A DNA stretch of 64,000 nucleotides from Datura wrightii (GCA_035772735.1 JASDFA010000019.1:66998001-67062000), one strand, 5' to 3'. Shown: positions 41,347 to 54,382, counted from the first letter of the stretch. Notes: generated from the sequence alone by a model not told the origin. Numbers and translations: made by a program.

Positions 41347-42901
41347 TGATGAGTTGGTAATTTACCAACTCATTACACTCTAAAAACTTTTTTTTTGCTT
41401 AGTTCTTGAGTAAATCATAAGGATTTTATGCTCTTTTTATCTTTGTTCTATGCAGATGCCCAGATGAGTAAAAAAGAGCAAAATTGGAGCAAAAAGAAGG
41501 AAATGAGAGCAAAGCAGCGTATAACTGATGAAAACCAACAAAACACAAGACAGAGGACGATCAGCACTTCTTCAAGGGAAAAAAACAGTGAAACATGAAT
41601 CGCAAACGGTGAGTCGCCAGATCAATCACTGAATCATTAACTAAGTTTCTGGAACGAGGGACAAAACCTCGGCGGTTCACGAAATGAGATGGGCGAAATG
41701 TTGGACGTGCCGCAAAAGCAGACTGGAATTTGATAATGACAAAACAAAATGCCTTCGGCAGTTCACGAGCACGAACTGGTGAATCGCCGGTGTCCTATCG
41801 ATGAAGAGACGGTGCTCAGGGGTAAAAGAGTCAACACGAAGAAAGAGGAAAGAAAGACCCTACTTTCTACATATAGTCTAAGAGAAGTAAAAAGCAGCAG
41901 TAAGATTTCATTGAAATTTTCCACTTTCTAGAACATTCCTTTTGCGGAGAAGAGTAGAATATTGTAATTGGTGACTTGAGATTTATTCCTTTATTTCTTC
42001 TTCTTCTCCATAGTAAGTGACTGCCGTTGTTGAAGACCATTATTGTGAAATTGATTTTTCTATTTTTGTTATTGAATTTGATGAGTCTATCTTTAAATAT
42101 GCTAGTGAAATTCTTAATCATGAATAGCTAAATTATTAGCTAGAGGTGGGTGAAGATGATGCTTGTTGATTAGAGTAGGAATTTGTAGAATTATCTTAAC
42201 AATGTTCAGTTAATTGTGAATATATTAGATTCTCTCCAATCATTAATTGAAGATCCATTGATTTTCATATGGGCCTATGTTTCCTTACTTTATTGTTTCT
42301 TGAAAAAGAGGAATTAAGTATTAGGAGAGAATCGAATTGTGGGTATCGTTGGGGGATTGTGAATTTGGGCTAGAATAGTGAAATTCATGCTCTCACTCCT
42401 AAATTAATGGCTAACAGCTAGAAATAGTGCAGTTACTAATCCAAATCACATTGGGCTGAGTGGATTGAGTCTAGAGATTCGAAAGAACTCTAGCTAGAGG
42501 TATGAAATTGGCTGAAAAGCATGGAATACCTCTGTTTGCCTAATGTTATGAACATTAGTTAAACTTGTGAGATGATCTAGCAAGACGTTATCTAATTAAT
42601 CCATCATCTACAACCCACCTCTAGCATTTTCTCATCATTGTTGTCAACTTTGCTAAGCCTTGCTATTTGAACTAAAACACTTTAGACTTGGTAATCTCTT
42701 ACATATTGATTCTTCTCCCAATTGGTTCTCATTTTTGTTTGTTTTGAGTGGTGCAATATAAAGTCAACTTTATAATTGACACTTGTCACTATCATCCCCA
42801 TTCCTCGTGGGATTCTAACCCAACACTCATCCAGGTTACTTTTTTTAATACTTCGACTGTGCATATTCTTTGAAAAAGAGGATATGGTTTGAACATCATC
42901 A
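41347..42901 (+). repeat. LTR of element F
   Basis: 1555 bases, TGATGAGTT to CATCATCA. The first bases form a near-perfect palindrome (41349-41373, arms ATGAGTTGGTAA). Its end region matches 46548-46757. The interior has cggcggttcac/gaatcgccgg repeats. Confidence 0.75.
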
Positions 42902-42905
42902 AAAA

Positions 42906-42923
42906 TGGCATTGTTGCCGGGAA
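42906..42923 (+). promoter_or_regulatory. Decayed PBS of element F
   Basis: TGGCATTGTTGCCGGGAA, 14 of 18 matches to the tRNA-Asp complement, four bases past the LTR end. Confidence 0.75.
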
Positions 42924-43023
42924 CTGGCGTATGATAATCTCGTGATTGATTGTTAAGTTGAAATAGTTTTGCATCGTAGCTACTTAAAGTGTGTTTACTG
43001 TGTTTTTAGGATTTCATAACCAT

Positions 43024-44423
43024 ATGAGCCATCAATCCCAAGTAGGGGATAGCTCGGTCAAAGGTTATATGGAACTTGAGGAAGACAATCCGGTTATGCT
43101 AGAAGTGGCATGAGCTATTCTCCTACCACCTACGGTATGGAATGCAGTTTTTCAAGTCACAAGCACTATTCTGCAATCATTACAAATGAAGGGTCACTTT
43201 GGCGGAAAGCCAAGTGAAGATGTGAATCGACATCTAAGAATCTTCTAGTAATTTTCCAACCATTCAATATCACAAATATTAGTCAAGAGTCCTTCAGGTT
43301 GAGACTCTTTCAATTTTTATTGACAACAGAGGCGACGATTTGGCTATAAAACTCCCTCCGGGATGTATTACTTCATGGCAAGAGTTAACAGAAGCCTTTT
43401 TGGACCGGTTATTCCATCCATCAAAGGTGTTTCAGCTGAGGGATGATATTGCAAATTTTAGACAAGAATCTGGAGAGCCTTTACACGAGGCATGGTTGAG
43501 GTTTAAGAAGAAAGTTGCTCTTTTCCTAAACCATGGATTGCTGGATGGAGTACTTCTATGAAGCTTCTATAGGGCCCTTGATTCAATTAATAAATCAGTT
43601 GCCAACAACTTAGCTGGTGGTTCTATCTTGGACAAAACGTATTGGTTGGCCAAGGCCCTCCTATACAAAATGAAAAAGACCAATAGGGCTTAGCACACGA
43701 GAGAAACAAATGTGTCCACTCATGAAGTTATCTCAAGTGCATTGGTAGCTATGTTGAGGAAAAGGGATGAAGAGAGAGATGAGACTCTTGCTAAAATGAT
43801 GACACAACTGGAATTGATGATAAAGCATGTAATGGGAGAAGGGCCAAAGGTGGTAAATATCATAGGAATACAAGGTCCCTTGCAATGTGAAAGTGAGATG
43901 TCACCACAAAGATATGAAGAGGAATGTCAATATATGGTTAATCAAATGGGAGGTCCCAGACCTAGATTCCAAGGAGAAAATCAAGGCCCATGGAGGCGAA
44001 GGGATGACAACTAAGGGTGAAGAAATCGTGAGCCACAAGGATGGTCGAAAAGGAATAACCGATGTGAAATAGAGAGTAAAACCAAGACATTGATCGTTAT
44101 CGTCGGAGTTCAAACCCATACATTCCTCCTTCAAAGGTCGGGAACCCCCACAATCAACTGGGAGTGAGTGACACAAGCAACTCAAAAATTGAAGAGATGT
44201 TATCAAGAGTTTTGAAAAAGGTCGAGTCAACCAAGAGCAGGGTGACAGAGTTATGAGGGGAGGTGTCTAACCTCACCCAAATAGTGAGTTCACATTCCGC
44301 CTCCATCAAACATTTGGAGGCTCAAATGAATGGCTGGATGAAGGAAAAACTACCTAGTGACACAATGCCAAATCCCACGAAGGATGGTCAATGCATGGCC
44401 ATTGTCACTAGGAGTGAGGCAAG
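43024..44423 (+). pseudogene. gag: Element F gag, broken
   Basis: Pieces in shifting frames: FPTIQYHKY-like capsid, then AIKLPPGCITSWQELTEAFLDRLFHPSK, FRQESGEPLHEAWLRFKKKV (capsid core, matching the SWDDLAKKFLIRFFPSGK region of A), then QYMVNQMGGPRP and a tail with GQCMAIVTRSEAR, the counterpart of NAVTTRSGLQL in A. At least three stops or shifts. It is more distant from A than E is. Confidence 0.75.
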
Positions 44424-45228
44424 GTGATTGGAGATGCCCTAGTGAAGTCGAGTAAGATTGATAACCAGAAACCAAGTGAAGAAGATGAAGGTGACAAAAC
44501 ACCAATGATTCCAAAAAATGAAGACAAGCTTGATGAGGAAAAAGAGGGAAAGGATGATGATGTCTTATTCCCCGATGATAATGAGGAGACGAGCTTGCAG
44601 GCCCAAACTAATGACAAGGTTGATTCGAAAATTCCCCCTCCATATCCACAACAGCTTACCAGGAAAAAGAAGGATGACCAATTTAAAAAGTTCGTTGACA
44701 TGTTCAGTAAGTTGTCCATAAATATTTCGTTAGTGGATGCTTCACTCCAAATGCCCAGTCATGCAAAGTTTATGAAAGATTTATTATAGAAGAAAAAAGT
44801 GGTGGATGCAAGGAATGAAGAGAAAACACACCATTGTAGCTCAGTAATGATGAGTAATCTTGCTCCAAAAAGGGAGGACGCTGGAGCATTTACAATACCA
44901 TGCACAATTGGGATATGTGTGTTTCAGAAAGCATTATGTGATCTGGGCGCTAGCATAAATTTGATGCCCCTATTGATTTTCAAGACATTGGGACTTGAAA
45001 ACACCAAACCAACATCAATGAGTCTGCTCATGGCAAACAAGTCAAGAAAACAACTATGGTAGGGGTGTTAGAAGATGTGTTAGTGAGAGTTGACAAGTTT
45101 ATCTTACCGACTGACTTTGTTATCTTGGATTGTGACATTGATGAAGAAGTTTCCATTATCTTGGGTAGACCATTGTTGTCTACGGGAAGAGCTATGGTGG
45201 ACGTGGGACTTAGCGAATTGAAATTATG
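44424..45228 (+). pseudogene. Element F protease region, broken
   Basis: Linker IPPPYPQQLTRKKKDDQFKKFVDMFSKLSINISLVDA, a stop at 44789, then GAFTIPCTIGICVFQKALCDLGASINLMPLLIFKTLGL with an intact DLGAS active site, a stop and frameshift near 45060, then EDVLVRVDKFILPTDFVILDCDIDEEVSIILGRPLLSTGRAMVDV. No RT follows. Confidence 0.8.
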
Positions 45229-45426
45229 AGTTGGAAGTGAAGAAGTCACTTTTACAGTGTGTCCATCAGTTAAGACACCTCCGAAATGCAAAGGTGGTCG
45301 GAGTTTTGCAAAGTGTGAAGACGAAAAGGATTTAGACCCGAAGGAGGCGGTGTTGAATGATGACCCATTGGACTAGAGCTGATGAGAGAAGGTCTCCGTT
45401 GTTCCACTATGTTAACTAAGGTGTTT

Positions 45427-45444
45427 CTTGGGAGGCAACCCAAG
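45427..45444 (+). promoter_or_regulatory. Hairpin after the gag-protease region of element F
   Basis: CTTGGGAGGCAACCCAAG, perfect 6-bp stem with loop AGGCAA. The upstream small hairpin is not clearly formed here. Confidence 0.65.
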
Positions 45445-45529
45445 TATCTGGTGAAGTAATTCATGTTTTTGTTGTTTGTGGCTTTATAGGTTCTGAGAAA
45501 TAAGGAGAAAAGTGGGAACCATACCATGA

Positions 45530-46500
45530 AGGAAGGAACGGTGAGAGACCGGCGAACCGCCGGTTAAAAAGCGCAAGTCGCTGGTTAAGAAGCACAAGTC
45601 ATCGATGAAGCTAAACACTAAACAGAAGGCTGAGGGTCGAATGGAAATACTAGAAGACGCTTTTGTTAAGCGCTGTGCAGAATTCGCATTTCTCCGGATG
45701 ATGTCCGATGGACAACAAAACACCTGAAGCACGGGTAATCTGCATATCGCTGCTTCAATCCATAAACCGCTGATAAATCACTGGTAATAATACAGATCAT
45801 TGGGAAACTTGCAGGGCACTAGATAATAATTCAGTGGACCACTGGTGTGATTTGGAGAACCACCGATCGAGGTATGAGGCCATTGTAATGTGAATTCTAA
45901 AAAGAGGGCCCAAAAATCACAATAACCCAGTTAGCTGCCCTATTTCTGCAAATATTCTCCTAAACTCCATTTTCCACCATTTTTGCATTCCTTTTTTGTC
46001 TTTCCATTACTCAACATCCCCATTTCCCCATACCCAGTAATTCTAAACATTTCCACTTTCCCACCTTCCCACCAATACACATCCATTAAGCTCTCCACCG
46101 TCCCCTCAACCTATTACACTTCCCTCTTTCACCTATAAAACCCCCTCCATAGTCCAGTAATCCCCTCACATCAATCATACTTTCTTCCTATACTACTTTT
46201 GTCTTAAGGTGCTATTGCAAGTAACTTTGAGCTTTTTGGACGTCCAAGTGTGCCGGCACTCCTTCAATTCGATAAAAATTTTCTTACCCCCATTTTAATT
46301 TTCTCATTGGTGCTTTAAGCGTAATACTTTTCTCACCTTCCTTGGTAAAATATTTAATGTGCTATACCTAATTGAATGGAATGGGGTTGTGCTTTTGTTT
46401 ATTGCATTTTGAAAAGGGTGAAGTCTGAGTAACCCATTTTCTTAAAGAACGATGTTTTTCCCGATGATAGACCGGGTGATGCAATTCATAAGGGCTAAAC
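45530..46500 (+). promoter_or_regulatory. Promoter-like block of element F (palindrome, TATA, leader)
   Basis: accggcgaaccgccggtt (45546-45563) is palindromic. A long pyrimidine-rich tract leads to CCTATAAAACCCC (TATA 46134-46140). The following leader is homologous to J's at 31700-31800 ('gtgaagtctgagtaac'). The ORF2 that should follow is deleted. Confidence 0.4.
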
Positions 46501-46547
46501 GTCATGAAAAAGGGTTTTAAGAGTGTTCTCATTTGTGTTTGTTTTGA

Positions 46548-46757
46548 TAATCTCTTACATATTGATACTTCCCCCAATTTGTTCTCATTTGTGTTTGTTT
46601 TGAGTGGTGCAATCTAAAGTAAACTTTATAATCGAGAATAGTCACTATCATCCCTTAGTCCTCCTGGGATTCGACCCCGCACTCGTCCGGGTTATTTGTT
46701 TTGATACTTCAACCGTGCATATTCTTTGAAAAAGAGGGTATGGTTTGAGCATCATCA
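46548..46757 (+). repeat. 3' LTR fragment of element F
   Basis: The last 210 bases match 42690-42901 ('taatctcttacatattga' to 'gcatcatca'). The join at about 46548 is a deletion breakpoint. Confidence 0.75.
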
Positions 46758-47659
46758 TGTGCTAAATAGGAAAAAGAGGAATGAGTTTCTATATGAGTTA
46801 GCACCAATTGTTGGATCAATAGAAAAAATAGTTGGTTTAAAAACCGTTGTTCAAAAAGAAAAAAGAGAAAAAGTTGAACTGTGCTATCTCTTGGCTAGAT
46901 AAGATTGAATGGTAAGATTAAGGTATTGAAAGGGTGGATCTTAAAGAAAATGGAGGATGAGAATAGAGAGATAAGGTACTCTCTAAACATAGAGAGATGT
47001 TTGAATGATTTTATAAAAGGCATTAGGGAGGATCTAGTCACTAAAGCTACATGTTTTCATACCTTTGACCCCTATCCTTTATTACTCGCATGTCCTTAGT
47101 GATTCCAAGTGTAGCAACTCTACATTAGTGGCAAGTTACATGAATGGAAAGCCAATGGTTCAATATGTATACACTTGAATTTCCTTGAGAGAGTGAGCCT
47201 CTTTGCATCATTCTATAATCCTATATTGTGTATTGCTTGTATGTGAGTTAGATTGTCTCTTTCAATGAGTGCGATCACTTTCTCAGAGTAAATGCTAAAA
47301 CTTGTGTTTTACAACTGAGAGGTATGAATGCGACAAATTGTTCAATGAACTTAGAAGCAAACATTGAACGTTGATTGACGATGACTTAAGATGCTTATTT
47401 ATCTTGATTAGATTGAATATGCCTCTATTTTGAAGTGAAAGAATGAAAGTGAGATATGTCAAATGCTTTTGGTTACCAATTGAATGTGTACAACATGTTT
47501 TGAGTTTTTTTATCTCATAAGTCGGTGTGAGATTTCAGAGTTGTCTTAAGTGTTAGTGGTCTCTTATACAACTTTTATAATATGGCATGCATAATGCAAT
47601 TCTAAATTTGTGAGTGAATGTTTTTCTTGAGGATAAGAAATAGTTCGAGTTTGGGGGTT
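46758..47659 (+). other. 3' noncoding region of element K
   Basis: No supportable coding sequence; the short open stretch at 46905-47099 has no recognisable motif. It ends in a purine-rich tt-g-g-g-g-g tract against an LTR start at 47660. Confidence 0.5.
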
Positions 47660-48410
47660 TGATGAGTTGGTAATTTACCAACTCATTAAGCTCTTCAGAA
47701 TGATCTAATATTTTGTTTTCGTACAATTAAGAAGGTTTTATGTCATTTTCTTTTGTTTGTGTAGGTGTTTGATTTAAAGAAAGAAAATAAAAGAATTGAA
47801 CAAAAAGCACCCTGTTGAAAGAAAGGAACATGTGTGCCGCACATTGGCACCTGCACATGCAGTTAGCACTTGGAAGAATTTTGAAGTGAACCTGCAAAAT
47901 GCAGGAGAAAATGTAGTTAGCATTGGAACAATTCTGCCTTGAGCTACGAAGCAGCTGTGAGTTGCAGGTGGGCACCTACGAGAGGCACCTCGCAGGCGCC
48001 TCGCAGGTGACCCAAAATGCTGACAAGGGCAAAATCATCCAGCTGTGGCACAAGTGCACCTAAGAAGCTTCCAAGGCAAAATATGAAAAGCTATGCAAAA
48101 GGGAAGGTGTAGTTCTTATAAGCATGGATCTATTGTTTCCTCTAAATATTACTTGAAAAATTAGTGGTTACAAACACTAGTTTAGTTCACTTTTTTTTAT
48201 TGAGCTTGACAAATCTATTTTATAAGTATGAATTCAATATTGTTTCCCCTTTTCCCCCACTTTTACTATCCAAATATCAAGCAACGATGCAGAGTAAATT
48301 GAGTTAGTTTACAACTTTTGATTTATCCGTCTAAATTTCTTATAGGATTCAACCTCGACACCCGTGAGGTATTTTATTTTTTTGACAATGACCGCGAACA
48401 CGTACCTTAA
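47660..48410 (+). repeat. LTR of element K (right end approximate)
   Basis: Starts TGATGAGTTGG with the same terminal palindrome as F (47662-47686) but diverges after about 35 bases; the interior has gcaggtg/cacctgc repeats. The end near 48410 is guessed from 'cgaacacgtac', similar to E's end. No PBS follows. Confidence 0.5.
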
Positions 48411-49742
48411 TCGGGAGAGTAGTATTTGAGCTTTATTGAACTCCCTAACTTTCTTATTATTTCAAGTATCCCATGATTGTTAATACGTAAAAATTCATGT
48501 CTTATCTCAGCTTATACAGTATTTTCCTAACCATGATTTGACATATTTTCAAGCTAAGCATGCCTAATTTAGCAAATTATTTTGAAAAGGTTGTCTTATT
48601 ATGAGTATATAACCTTAACATGATTTCAACATGAATATTTCTCATCATAATTAGTATCTCCAGATTATCCGTATTATTAGTAATATTAGTATTACTAGTA
48701 TTATCAATTTATCAGGTTCTTTATGCTCTTAGGACACTTCCTGATAAGTAGTTCTAACTTAACCTTAGGACATTAGATCTCGAGCTATAAATACCATTAG
48801 ATACAGTTAGGTCTTCAGTTGGGAGTAATACTTACCACCGAGTGGGCTGAGATTCAACGCACCAAGGTTCCTAAAATTACATACCACCATAGGTCTTTAG
48901 CCCAAATGGGTCACAATTCAATGATCACACAGTCGTGCCTTTATTCCCTAAGGTATATTAGGTCCTATCGGTGGGGCGTATACATCGAACTCCACGTTTT
49001 GCTCAAGTGGTTACATGTTGGTTAATAGGGACTCCCATAGTATATTTATTATCTTCAGTCTAGTCTCAGTTCTAAGATTTTCAAGATATGTATATGACCC
49101 TGAAACTAGTTTTAATATCCTTTACAGTATTCTTTAATTCTCAGGCTATTCCAGTATCTATGATTTCAGATAAGGTCATTACATGTCATTTCTGTGGTAC
49201 ATTCAGATTTTTCCAGCATGTTTATGTTTTTGATTGCATATCTCATTAACTCATTACATTCAAGGCACTAACTATATACCTTCTATGGTATATCATTTTA
49301 TGATATAAACTTAGGTAGCCAAAATTAGCATCACAGCAAGATCTTCTTTCAGCGACATCCAGCAGACTATCAGTGGTGAGTCCTCAACTCCTAAGGACCG
49401 GAGTGAGTTCCAATATTGTAGTCATTGTGGTTTTAGTTACAGACTTTGGAGTTAGTTGGGGGCTTGACCCAGTAGCTCATCAGTAGTACAAGCTTTCAAA
49501 CAGAGTATTAGAATTTCAACTTAGGACTCAGTATTTATCTAGCTTTATCAATATTCACTCATTTCCCTATTTACTTATGTAATGTTATTATAAATTCAGT
49601 TAGCTTCTGCTCAGTTTTCTATCTAATTCAGATTATGTTAATATTATAAAATGTTATGGGTTAGCTTAGGGTCACTTGTGACTCTAGGAAGAAAGTCTCA
49701 TCCAGGGTGTAGACTCGGGTCATGTCCACAAGTAAGAGATCT
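48411..49742 (+). repeat. Tekay-like LTR piece (L)
   Basis: Similar to D on both sides of element C (12660-12910 and 30500-30860). Ends around 'ctcgggtcatgtcca', a worn form of the CGGGTCGTGACA end of C's LTR. No internal region follows, so it is a solo or truncated LTR. Confidence 0.55.
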
Positions 49743-49799
49743 TTTACGGGAGCACAACGCCATGAAAAAAAGGGCATCTCCTTAGTAACATTGTGGCTA

Positions 49800-50953
49800 A
49801 CCCAAAGGGACATGTTTGTACGTCTAATGCTCAATGTATGGCTATATTCATTAGGAGTGGAATGATTGTGCAACCCATAGGTGGTGAGGTCGTTGATGGT
49901 ACTATTGGAAAAGGAGCTGAGAATGTGCATGAGGGTAAGGATAATATTGAGGGGTTGCTGAAGCCATAGGTTGGTGAGATTCTTGATGATGGAGTGAAGC
50001 AGCCGCTAGTTGAGATGGTTCATGAAGATGCTACATTTAATTCCAAAAGGAATAGGATCACCAAGGAAAACATTGATAACATTTTTATATCTTTTCCCTC
50101 GCCTATTACCCCCTTTCCACAAAGGCTGGCCAAACAAGCTCTTGATTCCAAAATTGCTAAACACATTGAGCGATTGAAAGAAGCAACACTTTGGGTTCAA
50201 CTCATAGATGCAATCAAGGAGATACCTGGTTTTGCAAATAACTATAAGATGTTGTTGACAAGGATGTTTCCAAGTGATAATGAAGAGTTGGTTCTCATAA
50301 CAGATCGAGTGAATGCCATCATTGTCGGAACAAGTATGGAGAAAAATGGTGATCCAGGAGAGTTCACCATCCCCTATAAAATTGGGTGGTGTGACTATTT
50401 CCATGCCTTGTGTGTCAAGAGGGATAGCATAAATTTGATGCCCCTATCTATATGTAAATGGTTACGATTATCCATGCTAAATCCCACCTCTACTTAGCTT
50501 TAAATGGCTAAAAAGTCAATCAAAATGCCAGTAGGTATGGTGAAGGATATGTTGGAGGATGTGTTAGTCAATGTTGGAAAATTTGTGCTCCCGAACGACT
50601 TTGTGGTGTTAGATTGCGATGTGGATAAGCACATTACAATTATCCTTGAAAGACCTTTTCCGGTTACTGGAAGGGCACTTATAGACTCGGAGAAGCATGA
50701 GATCATATTCTAGGTCAAGAATGAAAGCATCACCTTCAAAGACAAGAAAGGCCACTTATTGCCCATAGATGTTAGGAATATTTGTGTGGCTAGAATTGCT
50801 AAAAATTTAATGGGAAGAGCTAAGCATGTTTCTAAGGCATCACCCAAAAAGATGAAGGCCAAACAAAAATTGGTGAAGCAATACCTCGATGGCTCAAAAG
50901 GAAGGATATTGGTGAGGAAGTCCCGTCCTAAGGATAACTCACCAATTGGTTGA
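49800..50953 (+). pseudogene. Element G gag tail and protease, broken
   Basis: NAQCMAIFIRSG (gag tail motif), FPSPITPFPQRLAKQALDSKIAKHIERLKE, GDPGEFTIPYKIGWCDYFHALC, then VKRDSINLMPLS where DLGASINLMPLS is expected: the catalytic Asp-Leu-Gly is gone. A stop at 50497 is followed by VGMVKDMLEDVLVNVGKFVLPNDFVVLDCDVDKHITIILERPFPVTGRALID, a stop, and a basic tail ending at 50953. Confidence 0.78.
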
Positions 50954-50996
50954 TTTAGGTATCTTGCATAGTGCCCCGATTTTGAATCAGGTACTT

Positions 50997-51014
50997 TTTG
51001 GGAGGCAACCCAAG
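50997..51014 (+). promoter_or_regulatory. Hairpin after the protease region of element G
   Basis: TTTGGGAGGCAACCCAAG: same loop, five standard pairs and one U-G outer pair. It follows the last in-frame stop by about 44 bases. Confidence 0.6.
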
Positions 51015-52378
51015 TATTTTTGGACTAATGTGTGTTGAGGTATGCTTGGGAACATAAAGTGGTGGAGAAAATTGATTTAGACAAATTGGAAAATTCAACG
51101 TTCAAGGGACGGTTGGAAAGACGGACCATCAATACTTTCATCACTTGAGGCCAGGTATGGCTAGGTTCTAGTTTTAAGAAAGGTCAATGGATGGTCAGAT
51201 GTGCGAACCATATCCTGGATCTACGATCCATCTTTTGGACCATCCTTTGTGCTTAACGACTAATGGTTATTTGGGTCATTTTTACTTAATGCAGGTTAGT
51301 GCATTTGAGAGGTAGGGATCATCTTTTATTTAAAAAAGGACACCCTCCTGGTGGAAAATTGACTATACCCAGACACCTTCTTATGTTATTAAGTTTAGAC
51401 AGGCATGTAGTACCCATACTTGTCCCTTTTTTTCCCCCGTCTTATTCCCTTCTTCCTCATAGTAAATCCACCAATATTGTATCATTGTGAAGCTTCCTAA
51501 TTAGCATTTACATCATGCATTCACTTACACACATCACTCTCTATTACTCAAGCATTGTTCATTGTGAAACTAGGGTTCAACTTCATCGCAAAGTTTTATC
51601 CTTCTCTGACAACACACACAAGCACACTTATCGTCTAACCTAGGAATTCCTGCTTGAATGTTGAACTTAAAATTGTTGTGGTTTGTGCATCTTTAATTTG
51701 GGTGATTGAATACCTATACTTGGAAATTAAACTTAAAGAGAGAACTTGGGGAAATTTTATGAAGGATGGATGGGGCATAATTTAAAGTTGCTTGCATATA
51801 CTATGTTTGGTCCTCTATATGAATGATGACCTGAAATACCTCGTTCCATACTTGAAAATTGCAAAAATGTTCAAAATGTGAATGAGGATGGAGATGATAG
51901 GACGATGGAGATGATAGACAATCTTTTTAAAATATGAATCGTATGTTGCTCCATATTTTGAACTAGAAAGACCAATTGATCTGAGTGAAAGGATGACTCA
52001 AGAGATTGACCGTCTTTTCAAAAGACGGTCTACACTTTGTTTCTCCCTTTGAAGCAGAACTTCTGCTCAGGTTAGTTCAAAGGAAGGTGCAAGGAGTTTT
52101 TTTGAGAATTCAAGAGAAGGTGACGATGAGACGGGTCGTTTACCATTATGAGATCCGAATGAATCATCCTTTTCATGGAGGTAAATCTTTGCCTGCTAGG
52201 CAAGAGGATAGTAAGTGCCAAATTCCATCATAGTAGGATATGTATTTCTATTACTATGACATTATGGGCCATCTCTTAAAGATATGGACCATCTTCCTCC
52301 CCATCCCTTGCACTGAGATTATTAGTTCTATGTAATCCAATACCTATGTACTTACCAGTTGTTGCATGACCACAGAAA
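51015..52378 (+). other. Promoter-like and leader region of element G
   Basis: Contains repeated ggaccatc/gatccatc motifs (51110-51250), also found in G's LTR stub (56270-56300), then a pyrimidine-rich stretch (51420-51470) and a leader. The order matches the block before ORF2 in A. No clear coding sequence. Confidence 0.45.
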
Positions 52379-54350
52379 ATGGCTCCCAAGCAAGCAACAC
52401 CACGGTTTAGCAAGGCAAGTACTCCTAAGAGGTTTCAACTCAAGGATGAATATGGAGAAGATTATCAGTCTCCGATCACTAGAAAGGCCATCACACTAGC
52501 ACCAATATTGTTATTGCTCACTCTACTCAGGTGGCATTAATAGAGACACCATCTCTAGGATCTTCATCCTAGTACAATGAAGAGTAGGCACATGCTAGGT
52601 CAAGTGGGCCATAGATTAAGATCTTATCTAAAGAGTCCACAAGAGAGGGCTCCACTAGCTAGACGCCTTCACCCCGAGTTGGTTCAGCCATGTATAGGCA
52701 AAAGCAGGGGGAAGATATGCTCAGGAGGAGATAGGCAGTGCAAGGTGCTTGAGAGAGGTATTTAGAAGGATGGACAGCTCACAAAGGAATACCCTATTGG
52801 AGTATCACAAAGGAGAGGACCATCAGCACCACTGGATTAGATTAATACCTAGAAATCATAGAGTAGCTGCAGTACCAGCACTAGGACTTCCATGTCTGTC
52901 CCACAGGACAGTAGAGCCTAACCTTGGTCTAAGATTTTTTTATAGTATATAGAGTGATCCCCCAATGGACTAACCCAGGATTGTGATCTCAGGCTGATCC
53001 CCTCATGTCAATGGTCATTAGAGAGGTATTAGTTAATATCAGCCCCGAGGCGATGAATCGATACTACCTAGGCAAGGGTTATGAGATTGTGGATATTATG
53101 AAGTATGATGAGTTGGTAGCTCAGGGAAGAAAAGCTAGATCATTGATATATGGATTCATATCCAAAGATACACCAACATGGGCCACTCTAGAGATGGCCA
53201 AGCTCTATAAAAATGACTTGAGGCTCCTGGAAAATTTTTAGTGGAATATAGTGTAGTAGAATATGCCGAACAAAGAGTAATAACATACTTCCTCTTAGAC
53301 ATGCTTTGGTCATAGCTGCTATTATGGAAAAGAAGAAGATTGATATTGGTCAGATGCTATGCATGGAGCTCAAGGAGTGATCTCTATAGGCGGTTGCCTC
53401 TTTACATTTCCCATCCTTGGCGATAACATTGTGCCACAGAGCAAATGTCCTGATCCTGCCTAGAGGGACCTTTTCAAAGAGGCTTGTTTAGTGACTAACA
53501 TCACCAAGATGAGAGATGATACTATGATCACATCCACCCTAGCTTAGCATTGCCGGTTGGGCCTATAATAGATAGTGAGAGTATCTAGTCTAAGAAGCCT
53601 TCCTCATAGTATCCAGTAGTTTCTGACCCAACACCAATAGAATCTGCTCCATATAGATCCCATCATTGCCAAGCATAGCTACTAGGCTTGACAGGGAGGA
53701 GATGCAAGCCTTTTGGGGACACAATTATTAAGCGCATATTGGATCTGTTCTAGGAGGCAATCAGGGCCTCCAATAGACAATGAGTTCCTTTCTAGGGACT
53801 ATAGATGCCAGGATGGTGTAGTTAGAGACTGGTTCCAGCCCATCAAATATACAAAGCCTTCGTGCTGACATGGTAGAGACTAGAGTCGCTCTACTAGACT
53901 TGCAGATAAGAGAGTTGTAGCATGAGAAGGTTGATTACCATTGGTTGATCGAACGCAGCCCATTGTTAGCTTAATAGATTTGATTCTATGAATTATCCCA
54001 ACTAGACCTCCTCAGACCCGATCTCCACCTCCATGAGCTATATATTCTAGAGCCTCCATAGAGGTAGACACACCAAACCAGGGTCCTCTTCCTATTCCAT
54101 CACTGCCAGTCATTCCTCTCCTTTACTTGACAAATGCAAGGGGATGATACAAAATGAGCAAGATGAGTCTGAGGAGAGAGTCCTCTAACATGAGGATGAT
54201 CCAGACATGGACCGAATAGAGACAGCAACTATTAGGGCCACAAAACTACCTCTCTTTTCATCAACCAGCGTCGACCTCATGATACCAAAGCGAGCTCTTC
54301 AACCACTCCTCGTTGTGAGCTATAGTGGCGTATCAGAGTGCTTCAAAGAG
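52379..54350 (+). pseudogene. ORF2 relic of element G (Transposase_32-like)
   Basis: Starts at an ATG reading MAPKQATPRFSKASTPKRF, 54 codons to a stop, with an acceptor-like ccacag five bases upstream. Later pieces: VIREVLVNISPEAMNRYYLG (53005-53241, counterpart of KIRGQIVTLEPQQLNAIVG in A) and LRHALVIAAIMEKKKIDIGQML with ASLHFPSLAI near 53290-53430 (counterpart of VCLVYALMKGLEINVGAVI). Many stops. The frame end should lie before the hairpin at 54383. Confidence 0.58.
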
Positions 54351-54382
54351 TTCTGACACCCTTTTATACATTTCAGTTGTAT

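Larger units (their letters stand above)
41347..46757 (+). mobile_element. Element F: decayed Athila-like copy, gag-protease only
   Basis: Plus strand: full LTR, decayed tRNA-Asp PBS, broken gag and protease, hairpin, promoter-like block with palindrome and TATA, then a jump into the last 210 bases of an LTR. The flanks tgtgt (41342-41346) and tgtgc (46758-46762) match at four of five bases and could be a target duplication. Equally, the left flank reads as a PPT, in which case two element bodies share the LTR. ORF2, 3' region and most of the 3' LTR are deleted. Confidence 0.75.
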
